Part shown: piece after piece, positions 33,007 through 42,630 of the stretch
Numbering within the stretch: position 1 is the stretch's first letter
Layout: every line of letters starts with the position of its first letter
Assembly (NCBI GenBank): GCA_022570795.1
Contig: JAKUDP010000006.1
Coordinates: forward strand, 1,550,001-1,614,000
Direction of reading: 5' to 3'
DNA length: 64,000 nucleotides
Source: Sphaerulina vaccinii
Taxonomy: Eukaryota > Ascomycota > Dothideomycetes > Mycosphaerellales > Mycosphaerellaceae
Notes under the pieces: generated by a model
What the model saw: the letters and a program-made list of their open reading frames with translations, nothing else
Databases searched by the model: none
What the model was told of the DNA's origin: nothing
Position numbers and translations under genes: made by a program

Positions 33007-34913
33007 TGCTACTTGCCCGCAAAGGGACATGCAAGACAGACTGCTGCTGCAGAAGCGCTCCTCGACTATTCTTGGTGCGGCGCCTACAGAGTGCAATCGA
33101 CAGTGTTTACTTCCACCTTGCAAGGGCTGTGAGGTCATGCAAGTGAAGTAGCAAAGCACCAATGGGAGAGTGTGCCAACTGCTCGGGCTCTTTCTAGCGT
33201 GAGTTTCTTGTCTTATGATTCGATGAAAAACCAACGGCCCGCAGGAATGCGTAGAGCGGGCGGCTACTTGAAAGTTGCTGTTGGTAGGCGCCCGACGACG
33301 ATTGGTCCGTTGCTGACCGGAGCAAGGCTGAACTCCCCACTGTGAGCTCGAGGAAAAGAGGATAGAGTTGTATCGTCGGTGGTGCCGATAGCCTGACGTT
33401 TTTCAGGCCTCTCAAAAGCTTGTGTAGTGGTGTTTGTGGTGTGTAGAAAGTTGGATTTAAGCAAGTCCCAGGAGAAAGGAGAGTAGACTGGTGGCGTGGC
33501 GAGGTGACGAATGAGATGGCCTGCTGCGGCTGCTGGGATCCGAAGGCGAGGAAGGTTTCTGTGGAGCCAACGCTCAAAGTCAAAGTTGTCGTGGGAGTGT
33601 GATGAAAGATTTCCTCACATGAGGCACAGCATGTCTTTATGCTGATCGCAAGCGCCGTGCATATGCCCATAAAGCCATCTCTCAAAACATCAATAGCATA
33701 CGGCGTCACCAACGGCGCATGCAATATGCTATCCACAAGAATTGCTGGCAAAGAGAAGAGTGGAAGAATTCTAGGCGCGCGTCACGAGCTGTGAAGAACA
33801 GGTACGTATCGAGCGTGACGCCCAAGACAGGAATAGGCTCTCTATCTGCCGGAGCCAACAGCAAGCAGATAGCCAGTAGTATGGTGTTTGTCTGTGGCAC
33901 ACGACCGCGGGAAGAGCCTGATTACGCCAGGTCGGTGGCCACCAACGCCTCTTTGCTATAACCAGAGTGCTTCAAGTGGCGCCAGCAGGTTGAGCGATGC
34001 GCCATATGCTCAAGGTCCTTGGAGTTGGTCGGAGTAGGCGCTAGATCGTGTTGGATCTATACTGGATGACGACTCAATGTCGCCAATGGAACTAGACACG
34101 GAGTCTTACATGCATACAAGCCCACATGGCCAACACGCGGGATCGACCTGTTGTGGAGAGAGGTCGCCAGAGGACATGACTGGTCCGGAAGTCGAATCGC
34201 CCTACGAGATCTGCTGTCGAATCCGAAGCTGGGGATAGGAAGTGTTGCTGAGCTCTTCGGCACATCATCGAGTTCCTTGTTCGGTACAGCAGTACATGAG
34301 CCGTCTTCAATGCAACGTTACGCTCGTGACCTGGTTGTAAAGCTTGGTCTTTGGGTGTGATAGCAAGCGTACCACTTTCCAATATCCTCGTGAAGACCGA
34401 AGACCATTCGAGGTGCGACGAGCTATCACACGAAAGAGTGGTTTGCCACTAGTCAGTATTGAAGAAGACCCTTCGCCCCATCAGCTGCAGCCAATGAAAT
34501 CAGTCAAACCAGTTCTCAATGGCTACGAGAAGCCGACTTCAGGTGTCAGATGGTCGAGAAGAGTATTCTCTTACGATACATGATCTCGATCTCTGCCGTT
34601 ATGGATCCGCTGTACGCCCCAGCAACTCCAGGTGACGAGATCTCTTGCGATGTGCGAATCAATGCTCCAATCCTTCATTTTTTCTCTGGATCTCGTGGTT
34701 GAAGGCCTTGCAGAAGACTACTTTCCTGTCCGTTCGAGCTAAGATCACTCCAATTGAGAGATCTGCGACGATAGTTGGTCAATCTCTGCCCATATGCTGC
34801 GTGACACTCCAAAGTCTCTGCATGCTATCCCACCTCTCGCTCTTCCGGCTCTCTTTCTGTTCGTCCGGTATCTATAGCCTGCGCAGGGTTGGCAGTTCCC
34901 AGGCCTTGTCGTA
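33007..34913. other. 1.9-kb region without a supported gene
   Basis: The minus-strand frame 33751..33194 (185 codons) and the partly overlapping 33900..33706 contain hydrophobic stretches but have no motif, and neither joins by good splice sites. The plus-strand frames 34151..34360 and 34344..34583 have protein-like composition (LRDLLSNPKLGIGSVAELFG; SIEEDPSPHQLQPMKSVKP) but are not contiguous. They may be decayed gene pieces. No function can be given. Confidence 0.3.
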
Positions 34914-35741
34914 TCATTGGCCGCACAATTTCTTGCCCAGCCGTATTACATCCCCCAAGATAATCAATGCCGCGGGAACAATCAGGATCTGCGTGATGAT
35001 ATGTGGATACACAGGACTTGGGACCACTGTCGCCAGTCTGATTGAAGCGATCAGGTTTGCGAGAATCGTGTAAAGACTGAAGATCTGTAATGGTGAAAGA
35101 TGATCTGAGTCCTGATGGCGGGTTGTCAGGCGCAATGGTGATGGAAGCTGGACGCAGCCGATGGCTGCCACGATCAGACTGTAACAGGTCCACCTGTCCT
35201 GTGCAGAGAAAAGCCTGTTATGGATTCGTAGGACACCCACACCAGATGCCAGAACGATACTGGCGAGGCAGAGTGCTTCGGAGCCAATGCGCACGATTCG
35301 AGTAAGCATCAGAGGATCGGCAACAAGATATCTGCCCTCAGACCTGCAGATCGCGACTGAACACATCGGGCACCTTGCAATGGCGAATCTTGTAGCAATG
35401 TTTGCGAAGCAACCAGTGCAGAACACATGACGGCGATGACATGGCAATTCGATCGGGTCCGTGAAGTCCTCCAAGCAGATCGCGCACACATCGTTCAGCT
35501 CATGCTGTGGCGGCTTGAGTGAAGAAATGATGCGCCGCCACGTTGGCAAAGGCGCCTTCCTCCAATGGTAGAAAACCGCCATGGCGACTGCGGAGGATAT
35601 CAGTGTGCTACAGCTGATGGTGAAAGTAGCTGTACATGCCGAAAGGAGCAACAGCAGTCCGTTACATATCAATAAAATCCGCCCCAAGAGCTGCATGGCG
35701 ATGTTCTCTGCTGCTTTACGCCGTGGACGCGAGTGGATCAT
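34914..35741 (-). CDS. membrane-anchored RING-finger protein (probable E3 ubiquitin ligase)
   Basis: Likely passes ubiquitin to membrane targets. 275 residues from ATG at 35741 (MIHSRPRRKAAENI); the frame stays open upstream to 35831 without another ATG, so an extra 5' exon is possible. Two closely spaced membrane segments near the N-terminus (LLGRILLICNGLLLLLSA; CSTLISSAVAMAVFY) precede the RING, CAICLEDFTDPIELPC...CPMC, and three or four more segments follow. The RING is unusual. Instead of C-x-H between the third Cys and the His, the sequence reads PCHRRHVFCTGC, an extra two residues. Either the first His of CHRRH is the ligand in a normal C-x0-H-like spacing, or the loop is longer. The protein's place in the cell is not readable. 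Confidence 0.8.
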   Translation of the reverse strand: MIHSRPRRKAAENIAMQLLGRILLICNGLLLLLSACTATFTISCSTLISSAVAMAVFYHWRKAPLPTWRRIISSLKPPQHELNDVCAICLEDFTDPIELPCHRRHVFCTGCFANIATRFAIARCPMCSVAICRSEGRYLVADPLMLTRIVRIGSEALCLASIVLASGVGVLRIHNRLFSAQDRWTCYSLIVAAIGCVQLPSPLRLTTRHQDSDHLSPLQIFSLYTILANLIASIRLATVVPSPVYPHIITQILIVPAALIILGDVIRLGKKLCGQ

Positions 35742-36829
35742 CCGCGATGTCGAAGCCGGTGGTTCTTCGACATTGGTTGGAGACGTGCGTTCTCGATCGA
35801 GGAGTGCAGACCTTGCCGTGCGGATTGCCAACCTGAGAACGTAATCGTTGGCAACGGAAGCAGTGGATGCACAGCAAAAAGGCCTGATTTGGCGAACTGT
35901 ATGTTGTCACGTTGGTCTGTTCGAAGTGCCGTTTGCGAGCTCTTGACCGCAGCCGTTGGCAAGACCCCTGCAACAACAGTGCAGTAACGGGGACCTGCAT
36001 GTGGAAAGTTCGACATGGCACATATCTGGAGTTGAGAGCAAGACAGACAGACACATGAGAGGACACAAGGATTAAGAGACGTATTGCAGAGTCTTATCTA
36101 AGACTGCGGCCGAGGAAACACTCGCCCCTCAGCAAGAATCTCTACTCCTGCTACAAGTGCCTGGGCGACTCTTCGCAGCCTGTCACCAACGAGGTCCTGG
36201 CTGGCTGCCATCTCTAATATCCCACGAACGCTGGTGGTGCTCCCTTCGTTTCCTCGGTCAACGAGTTCAGCAAGTTCGACCATATCTTATCGTCGTCGAG
36301 ATCGCGCTTCACTTCACTTCCGACCCGACATCGTTTCGCTCCGCCCTGAATCTAGTGCTACAATATGGGCTGTCTGTAAGTACGGTATTTTGGGCATCGA
36401 GCAATCTCGAGAAAGTTTGAAAGCCTCCGAGTCGATGTCTCCTGTAGCATTGTCAACAGATGGTGCAGCATGGTCGATGAGAGCTCGCGAGAGAGGCGTT
36501 TCAGAAACTCGGACGGTCCCATCGCAGGGGCCTACAGTGCCTACAGTGGAGTCAAAACAACAGCAGAAAGACTTGGCGACAGTCGCCTGTTTCGCACAAT
36601 CTTTACTCAATTCTGCGCTCCTCCTCTTCTCTCGTCCTTCTTGCAACTCTCAACAACATCACATCCCACCCCAACATCAACATTACAGAAGTGCCGGCGC
36701 TCGCGCCGCATCTCTTGGTAAGCATCATCCACCCCATCGTTCGCGATGTGCAGCACTGACACCGACACCTCACAGGCTTTTCGAGCACACTCGAGTTCTG
36801 GCAGCCTGCGCCCAGGTATCCTCGAGCGC
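35742..36829. other. region upstream of RING gene, about 1.1 kb
   Basis: Several open frames up to 230 codons on plus run into the helicase remnant but show no motif before about 36830. A direct GTGCCTACA-type repeat occurs near 36525..36545. No supported gene. Confidence 0.35.
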
Positions 36830-37295
36830 GCCACAAACCCCACGAGTCTCGATACTGCTATGCGAGGCTTTTCTCGAGAACATCAAGCGCTGTGGCTACG
36901 GCAAGCCCACTCCCATTCAAGTTTAGACATGATGTTGTCGGCATCGCCTCAGACAGGTACGTTGCCGCCACTCTCCTCATTCAACACACCGCTGACTTCT
37001 TATCCAAATAGCGGCAAAGACGGCGTCATATACCTGATTCCCATCATCTCCGACTTGATGGGCAAGGCAAAGAAGGTCGTCGTCCGCAACATTCACGATC
37101 GTTCTCCGCTTTTCATCCACCCGCGAGTTGGCGGTGCAGGTATTTGATGAGGCACGTTGCATGTGCTATCGCTCAATGCTTCGTCCATGCGTCGCTTACG
37201 GTAGCTGCCCTCTCGGCATGAACATCAAGGACTTGGGCAAGGGTTGCGACATCCTCAAGAAGCTTGTTGTGGGCACTGCCCAACGCCAGAACGAG
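36830..37295 (+). pseudogene. DEAD-box RNA helicase (Ded1-like) remnant
   Basis: Pieces of the N-terminal helicase domain appear in the right order but in shifting frames. ATNPTSLDTA is the FTNPPLDD-like start, and LENIKRCGYGKPTPIQ (36870..36923) is the Q-motif region, followed at once by TAG. DMMLSASPQTG precedes a 55-bp intron-like stretch (GTACGT...AAATAG), then SGKDGVIYLIPIISDLMGKAKK, motif I, with Asp for the Thr of GKT. A 36-bp foreign-looking segment follows, then RELAVQVFDEARCMCYRSML (motif Ia) and GCDIL, where similarity ends. Frameshifts, a deletion after the Q motif, the lost GKT threonine and the absence of the DEAD box and all later motifs make this non-functional as a helicase. 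Similarity was judged by eye against the general Ded1 pattern. Confidence 0.75.
37080..37115 (+). repeat. 36-bp repeat, copy 1
   Basis: 35 of 36 bases match the copy at 38184..38219; the core is CACGATCGTTCTCCGCTTTT. It interrupts the helicase remnant between the motif I and motif Ia pieces. Confidence 0.85.
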
Positions 37296-38272
37296 CCTCG
37301 CAGTTTAGCACGGGTATGTCGCGAGAAGCGCATCTTCGTGCTCATGAGCTAACAAGCCGCAGAGATGGCAGTTCAATCTGCCGGCGCTCGAGTCGTCAAC
37401 TCCACACCAACAACAACATCACAATTCCCGGGCGTCTTGGACGCTCCAAGAAGAAGAATGGCCGAGACCGCGACCGCGATGGAGACGACAGTCGCCCGAC
37501 ACATCGCAGCCCTCGGCCTGCTCGTCTACTGCTGTGGTCATCGCGGCTTCTCAGCTCAAGCATGAGCGAGCCACTGCCTACCAAGAAAGTGGTCCGCTTC
37601 TTTGAGGAGCCAGTAGTAATCATTCCTGATGGCACACCAACCGAGCACGTCGCCACCGAGCACGAGAACTTTGCTTCTCCCCAGAGGTCGCTTGTCGCAG
37701 AGTCTCAGCAACTCCCTGAGCAGGACGTCAAGAAGCACATCAGAGAAGAAGGCTGGATTATAGTGACATGGGTGATTCCTGATCTGTTGATCGGGAGCCA
37801 TTGCATATGCAGCAACCACAAATGCCCAGGTCTGGACCTGTACTTCACCATGATCCTGCACCATATCTCCAACGACCGATGCCACATCAGGGTCCTCATC
37901 TTCCTGCTGGTCGTCCGCGCCCACCTGCGCTTCCAGCTGGCGTCCGCCGGCGAGGAGTTTCAGCTTTGACTCTAGTTGCAAGGTCTTGTTGCGGTCCACG
38001 CCAATGATGTTGATGGCATAACAAAGGCCAACAGCCAACCGCAGACACCACCACCTATGGCGCTGGTGGTTCCATCGCGATGCCACACGTACGGAGTTGT
38101 AAGACTTGCTGAATGGCTTCACTATGCGACCTTCACTTTTGTTTAGGCAGACACATCTGCTGAACTATGATCTCTGGATCGCATCGTCCGCAACATCCAC
38201 GATCGTTCTCCGCTTTTCACGTGCGCATCGTTGTGGACGAGACGGCATGTCAAGCCCATCTCTCGCGATACT
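37296..38272. other. unassigned sequence between the two remnants
   Basis: The plus frame to 37969 contains a protein-like stretch after MSEPLPTKKVVRFFEEPVV (from 37562). A 188-codon minus frame (38122..37556) lies opposite it. A Pro/Gln-rich frame at 37801..38007 is a third option. None shows a family motif. Given the debris on both sides I treat this as decayed or chimeric sequence. Confidence 0.3.
38184..38219 (+). repeat. 36-bp repeat, copy 2
   Basis: Second copy of the element at 37080..37115, one mismatch (C for T). It lies about 55 bp before the Argonaute-like remnant. Confidence 0.85.
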
Positions 38273-38500
38273 CGTCTCACTGTCGACCTCGACGCCGAGA
38301 GGGTCATCAACCACGTCCAAGTGCCGACAGCGAGAAGAACAAGTTCCGTGTCGCCATTCGCCAAACCAACAAGGTCGGCTTCTCAAGCCTGCTCGCTCAT
38401 CTCAAGGGCCAGGCTACTTTCGACAACACTTGTTCTCGAAGTCATCAACTTGGCCGATCATCTCTTGCGTCAGACTCCGTCTACCAAGTACTCGCGAAAT
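38273..38500 (+). pseudogene. Argonaute N-terminal region remnant
   Basis: Three frame-shifted pieces read in order as the ArgoN/linker 1 region of fungal Argonautes: LTVDLDAE (38273..), then in the next frame KNKFRVAIRQTNKVGFSSLL and AHLKGQATFDNT, then in a third frame LEVINLADHLLRQTPSTKYS. This order, the spacing and the FDN...E.IN..DHLLR pattern are characteristic. Frame changes occur near 38302 and 38427. No PAZ, MID or PIWI block was found downstream. It is a partial, broken copy; whether a working Argonaute exists elsewhere cannot be seen here. Confidence 0.7.
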
Positions 38501-39927
38501 GTTGCAAGCTGTTGGCTTCTTGTCGGTGCTTGATCTGCTCTCGATGGCATGTGGTCCCACTATTGCAAGGAAGCAAGAGGTAGTGCTAGTGTTCAAGACT
38601 GGATAAGGCTGGACGTGGAGACAGCTTGTCGGGAGGTTGGTGGAGTTGCCAGCCAGACGCAATGGCGCGATGAGAATAAATTCTCTTGCCGCCCAAGCTG
38701 AACGGGCGTGTCAGCGAATACTTTGTAGAGCCAGTCGTCACAGACGGTGGTTGGCTCGCAAGACCTGAGTGTCCAGCATTCTCGACAAGGTATGTACCTG
38801 CTTGCCTCACCTGGCTTCTTGGCCTCGCTAATACGATTGCAGGCCGAGATCGACTTCAACGATAACTCCGACGACGAGACTTGGAGATGCTTGGGGTACT
38901 GAAGCTCCTGCTGAGGACGCTGCTAAAGGTCCACATCTGCAGAATCACAGCATCACCACGCGGCCTGGCCCACCACTACTAACAAAAGGGTGTCTGTCAC
39001 CGGAGGTTCAGACGACGCTTGCAGTGCTGTCCCAGACATGTACGCCATCCCTTTCTTACGTTGTCGCCGCGCTCACCCCACTGACATAGATACAGGTATG
39101 CTACATGTCGGATGGTAGGACTGCTAGGGTCGTCTGGGCTTGCAGTGGCGGACACCTTCTTGTTAGTGGTGGATGTCGGAGATCGAGGGGAGGCCTTTGC
39201 GGTGACGAGGGCTCTAGCATTTGCATAATTCGACTGAAGTCACTTTCGATAGCAAGCTTGGCATTTTCGATCCTCTACGCACCAAACTTGCAACCCAACA
39301 ATAAACCCGAATGGCGCTCGCATCCTATGAGAGTGCGCTTCACCCTCATCGTCGAGCTCGTGCTCGAGGTCAGCACTATGCCGTCGAGGAGTCCGATGTT
39401 GTGCCAGATTGGGTGGACTCGAGGAATCGGAGTGACATTTCCGCGCAGTCGATCTTAATTAAAATGCACTCAATGAAGTCTTTCATCTTTGCACGTCTGT
39501 CTGTACCTATCTCATCCAAATGTACAGGTATAACCATTGGGATCTGCTTGAGTGCGCCGTCATTTGAATCTCCTTGTGATAGCGTATGCTTAGCCTCCCA
39601 ATGAAGGCAGCTGAAGTCCGAATTGTCATGTTCATACACTATAGCGCTACACGTAGCTGATACACTTCATAAGGATCGCTCCTGATTCTTCCATCTTTTG
39701 TCGTGTTGATGAGTCCGTCTGTCTTTCGTCCTAACGCTCGACTCTTCTTCCATGTTTCGCCGTAACGCTCGACTTCATTGCCTCGTGCAGATACATCCCG
39801 CCTCGATCGCCCTTCTATGTAGAGCTTTCAAGTCCATTGAGTAGACTTCGCTGGCTATCCCACGTAGAGCTTTGATATCCGCCACATGATCGCAGAGCAT
39901 ATCTGGCGGAATTCGAGCTTGACCAGT
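38501..39927. other. 1.4-kb region without a supported gene
   Basis: Plus frames at 39105..39458 and 39311..39604 and a minus frame 39639..39376 (with GALKQIPMVIPVHLDEIGTD) look partly protein-like, but none has a known motif or a workable exon structure. It may continue the gene debris to the left. The last part should hold the mevalonate kinase 3' end. Confidence 0.3.
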
Positions 39928-41532
39928 CTACGGCCTCCAGTACTTCCAAGCCTCTTCATCTCCATGGTCACTGACCAATTCTTCTACTCCCTCTCTACCA
40001 TCAGCATTCAAGAAGAGTTCCAAGTCAATCTCCTCATCGTTGATGACAGCAGGATACAGTACACCGACCCCATCACCTCCCAATGTCGTAGGATACTTCT
40101 TGAAACCTTCTGTTTCCAGATCTTGTGATAGTTGATCCATTGGCGATAGCTTGTCTTTGCCATACGCCGCATCGCCATTCAGTTGAGATACACTGTTCAC
40201 TCTACCTCGCCGTTGTGGGTCTTGTTGCACGTCTGGTTTCAGTAACGTGATCGCACACCCTCCACCTCCAGCTCCGGTAAGTTTCGTCCAGCCAACTCCA
40301 GCTTGATCAACAAGATACCTCAGTCGTTCGAGCCGAGGATGTGAGACTCCAAGACTGGTGAGTAGACCATGATTGATGCTCATCAACTCACCCAAATGAG
40401 CTATACTATCCGGACTCTTGGGGTCGAATTCTTCTGATGTAAGTCTTTCGTAGACAGATCTCGTTATCGCGTCTATCGCATTGAGAGTGTTTTCGACGAC
40501 CATAGGATGTGTTGACTTGAGATGTTGTACTTTCGCAACTTCCGCTGCTGTTGATTTCGGTTGACATGTATCCACCAGTAATAGAGGCAGTTCCGGGAAG
40601 TCGCGTAGAACAGTGACTGAGGGAGGTTTCGTGTAGTCTTTCCTTTGGAAGAGGACTGCATGGCCGTTTGTTGAGACAGTGTTGTCTACCCCAGAAGGAT
40701 TGCCATGTATGAGCATTTCGCCTACAAAAGCCCATCGATTGATTCTTTCGAGTTGCTTTTCTGCTTCGTCGCTTTGCTGGTCTGGATGAGGTCCTGATAA
40801 TGCTCGAGATTGTATCAGAAGTGCTGCTGCAATAACAACAGACACTGAAGCAGAACTTCCCAGTCCTGCGCCAATGGGTATGCAACTTCGCATTGCGTAT
40901 ATGCAGCCGGGACTCTTCTCACTTCCTAGACTCATAAACAGATACAAGAAGGCTGACGCAGCTGCTTGATGTATCTTCCTCTTTCCCTCCTCGATATCAG
41001 GTGATATATCCTTGATGTGCGGCTGCATGATCTCCACCAGATCTTTATCGAGCGTCGTCACCAAATCATAGTATTTCTTCTTTTTCGGCGCGAACTCTTT
41101 CCAGGGCAGGTCGCGTATTTGCCATGTGTGATCCAGACCAATGTCTGTGAATTGTAGCTTGACGAATCTTTGGCTCTTGGAGAGTGTTGTGACAAGGAGG
41201 TAGGATCGTAAGGAGATGGAGGCTGCTATGGCTGCTTTGCCGTGAACAACAGCATGTTCGCCGTATACTATTGTCTTGCCTGGTGCTGAGACGATGAATG
41301 CTGGTGCGAGAGGATTGGAGGGACTGCGAGAATGTCGTGTAGCCTTCATGTTGTTTGAGCGTGAGCCATTCGTGTGTGGTGATGATGTCCTTGAGGAGTT
41401 TGTGTCGGAAGTAGATCGAGTGGGTGATTGCGAGACTGTGAGATGTAGTCCATTGCTGTGTCCATTCACGCCATTTGTGTTCGCAGTTGTTCCATTGCCA
41501 TTGGACGTCACACTTCCACTTGTTTGCGCCAT
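39928..41532 (-). CDS. ERG12: mevalonate kinase
   Basis: GHMP kinase phosphorylating mevalonate in sterol and isoprenoid synthesis. Intronless, 534 residues from MAQTSGSV. GHMP motif 1 is at residues 82-98 (SAPGKTIVYGEHAVVHG), motif 2 at about 218-229 (IPIGAGLGSSAS, the ATP loop) and motif 3 is KLTGAGGGGCAITLL. GNPSGVDNTVSTNG and the catalytic-Asp neighbourhood fit the family. The Ser/Thr-rich N-terminal 80 residues are normal in filamentous fungi. The frame stays open a further 171 codons upstream to an ATG at 42045. That part is Ser/Arg/Asn-rich and makes the protein longer than its relatives, so I prefer the inner start. The enzyme may face end-product control, but nothing in the sequence shows it. 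Confidence 0.95.
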   Translation of the reverse strand: MAQTSGSVTSNGNGTTANTNGVNGHSNGLHLTVSQSPTRSTSDTNSSRTSSPHTNGSRSNNMKATRHSRSPSNPLAPAFIVSAPGKTIVYGEHAVVHGKAAIAASISLRSYLLVTTLSKSQRFVKLQFTDIGLDHTWQIRDLPWKEFAPKKKKYYDLVTTLDKDLVEIMQPHIKDISPDIEEGKRKIHQAAASAFLYLFMSLGSEKSPGCIYAMRSCIPIGAGLGSSASVSVVIAAALLIQSRALSGPHPDQQSDEAEKQLERINRWAFVGEMLIHGNPSGVDNTVSTNGHAVLFQRKDYTKPPSVTVLRDFPELPLLLVDTCQPKSTAAEVAKVQHLKSTHPMVVENTLNAIDAITRSVYERLTSEEFDPKSPDSIAHLGELMSINHGLLTSLGVSHPRLERLRYLVDQAGVGWTKLTGAGGGGCAITLLKPDVQQDPQRRGRVNSVSQLNGDAAYGKDKLSPMDQLSQDLETEGFKKYPTTLGGDGVGVLYPAVINDEEIDLELFLNADGREGVEELVSDHGDEEAWKYWRP

Positions 41533-42630
41533 CCTGCTGCTCTCTTTGACTTGTGTCACTCTCTGCAAGGCTGTCTTCCGTCTATATCTCGTCTCCTTCA
41601 CAGCAGCAGCAGATGCAGATGCACGTCGTCGTTCCAAGTCACTGCGATCATCGGTGGTGAGGAGGGAGTAAGACCGAGCGTGAGAGTAGGAGTGGGAGTA
41701 GGAGCAAGAGTCGCTGGTGTACCTATTCCGACCGCAGGAGTGGTTCGATGTTATTTTAGCTTCCACTTTAGTTCTAGTTCTAGCTTGCTTTGCGATTTCC
41801 AGGGAAGGCGTGCGCGAAGAAGCCTGTTCCTGTTTCTGTGCCACGTTTGAAGCGTAATGCTGTGGCTCGTTGTCATTATTATCATTGTGACTGCCAGCAC
41901 ATGTCGGCGAACTGCTTGCGCGTCTGTGTGATGTATATGTGGGTGGAACCAAGGCGAACGTCTTTCGCTCGCCGTAAGGATGTCTTAACAACAGCATCTT
42001 GCTTGGCTGCAGCGGACGATCAGCCGATGCAAGATCATCCATCATGCAGGGTCAGCATGTCTATCACTCGAGGCCGACAAGGATTAGAAAAATGTCTTTG
42101 TCTGCTTGTCACGAGAACTACAATATCAGTGGTGGTATGTTCTTCATTGTTTGAAAGACAGGTCGGATTTGATTTTCTGTCTATATCTGTCAAGAAGATA
42201 CTACAAAATGTCAAGCGAATGGGGGGTATTTGAATCCATCGCTTTTGATCGAGACTTCCATGCCACCAACCTGTATCCCGCCATCCATCACTCCTCGCTG
42301 TGCGCTGTGCAAAACCTTCCCATAGTAGTACAGCCTTCGTTTCAATCGCCCTTCTCGAGAGAACCATTGATAACATGGCCAAGCAAGAACGCCCCCTTCA
42401 TTTTCATGCGTTTCAAGTGACGTCCTTCCCTATTCTCGAGAGCCCAGCTCCGTCAATGTTGCTTGGGCTGTTGCCATCGGAAGTCGGTTTGGTACCCTGT
42501 AATGTACATTGTTGTTGTTGCCAGTAGTAGTGTAGTTGTTGTTCGCATCGTGATGCGACTTGATCGCTCCATTCGGCATGTTTTGTCGGCCGTCTGCTGA
42601 TCCAGTAGATTGGCGAGACGACGTCGATAG
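41533..42630. other. 1.1-kb region upstream of ERG12
   Basis: Includes the open extension of the ERG12 frame (to 42045) and the 3' flank of the zinc-finger gene. Another 100-codon frame on each strand near 42106..42420 has no motif. Best read as leader/promoter sequence. Confidence 0.4.

Noticed and set aside
33194..33751. 185-codon minus-strand frame
   Set aside because: Hydrophobic patches but no signal peptide, motif or splice partner; an overlapping frame 33900..33706 is equally plausible. Kept only as a note in the region entry.
37556..38122. 188-codon minus-strand frame opposite the debris region
   Set aside because: No family resemblance and it overlaps plus-strand protein-like frames; in a region of remnants this is not enough for a gene call.
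36100..39900. Repeat-induced point mutation as cause of the gene debris
   Set aside because: The region is not AT-rich and shows frameshifts and deletions more than C-to-T changes, as far as can be judged by eye.
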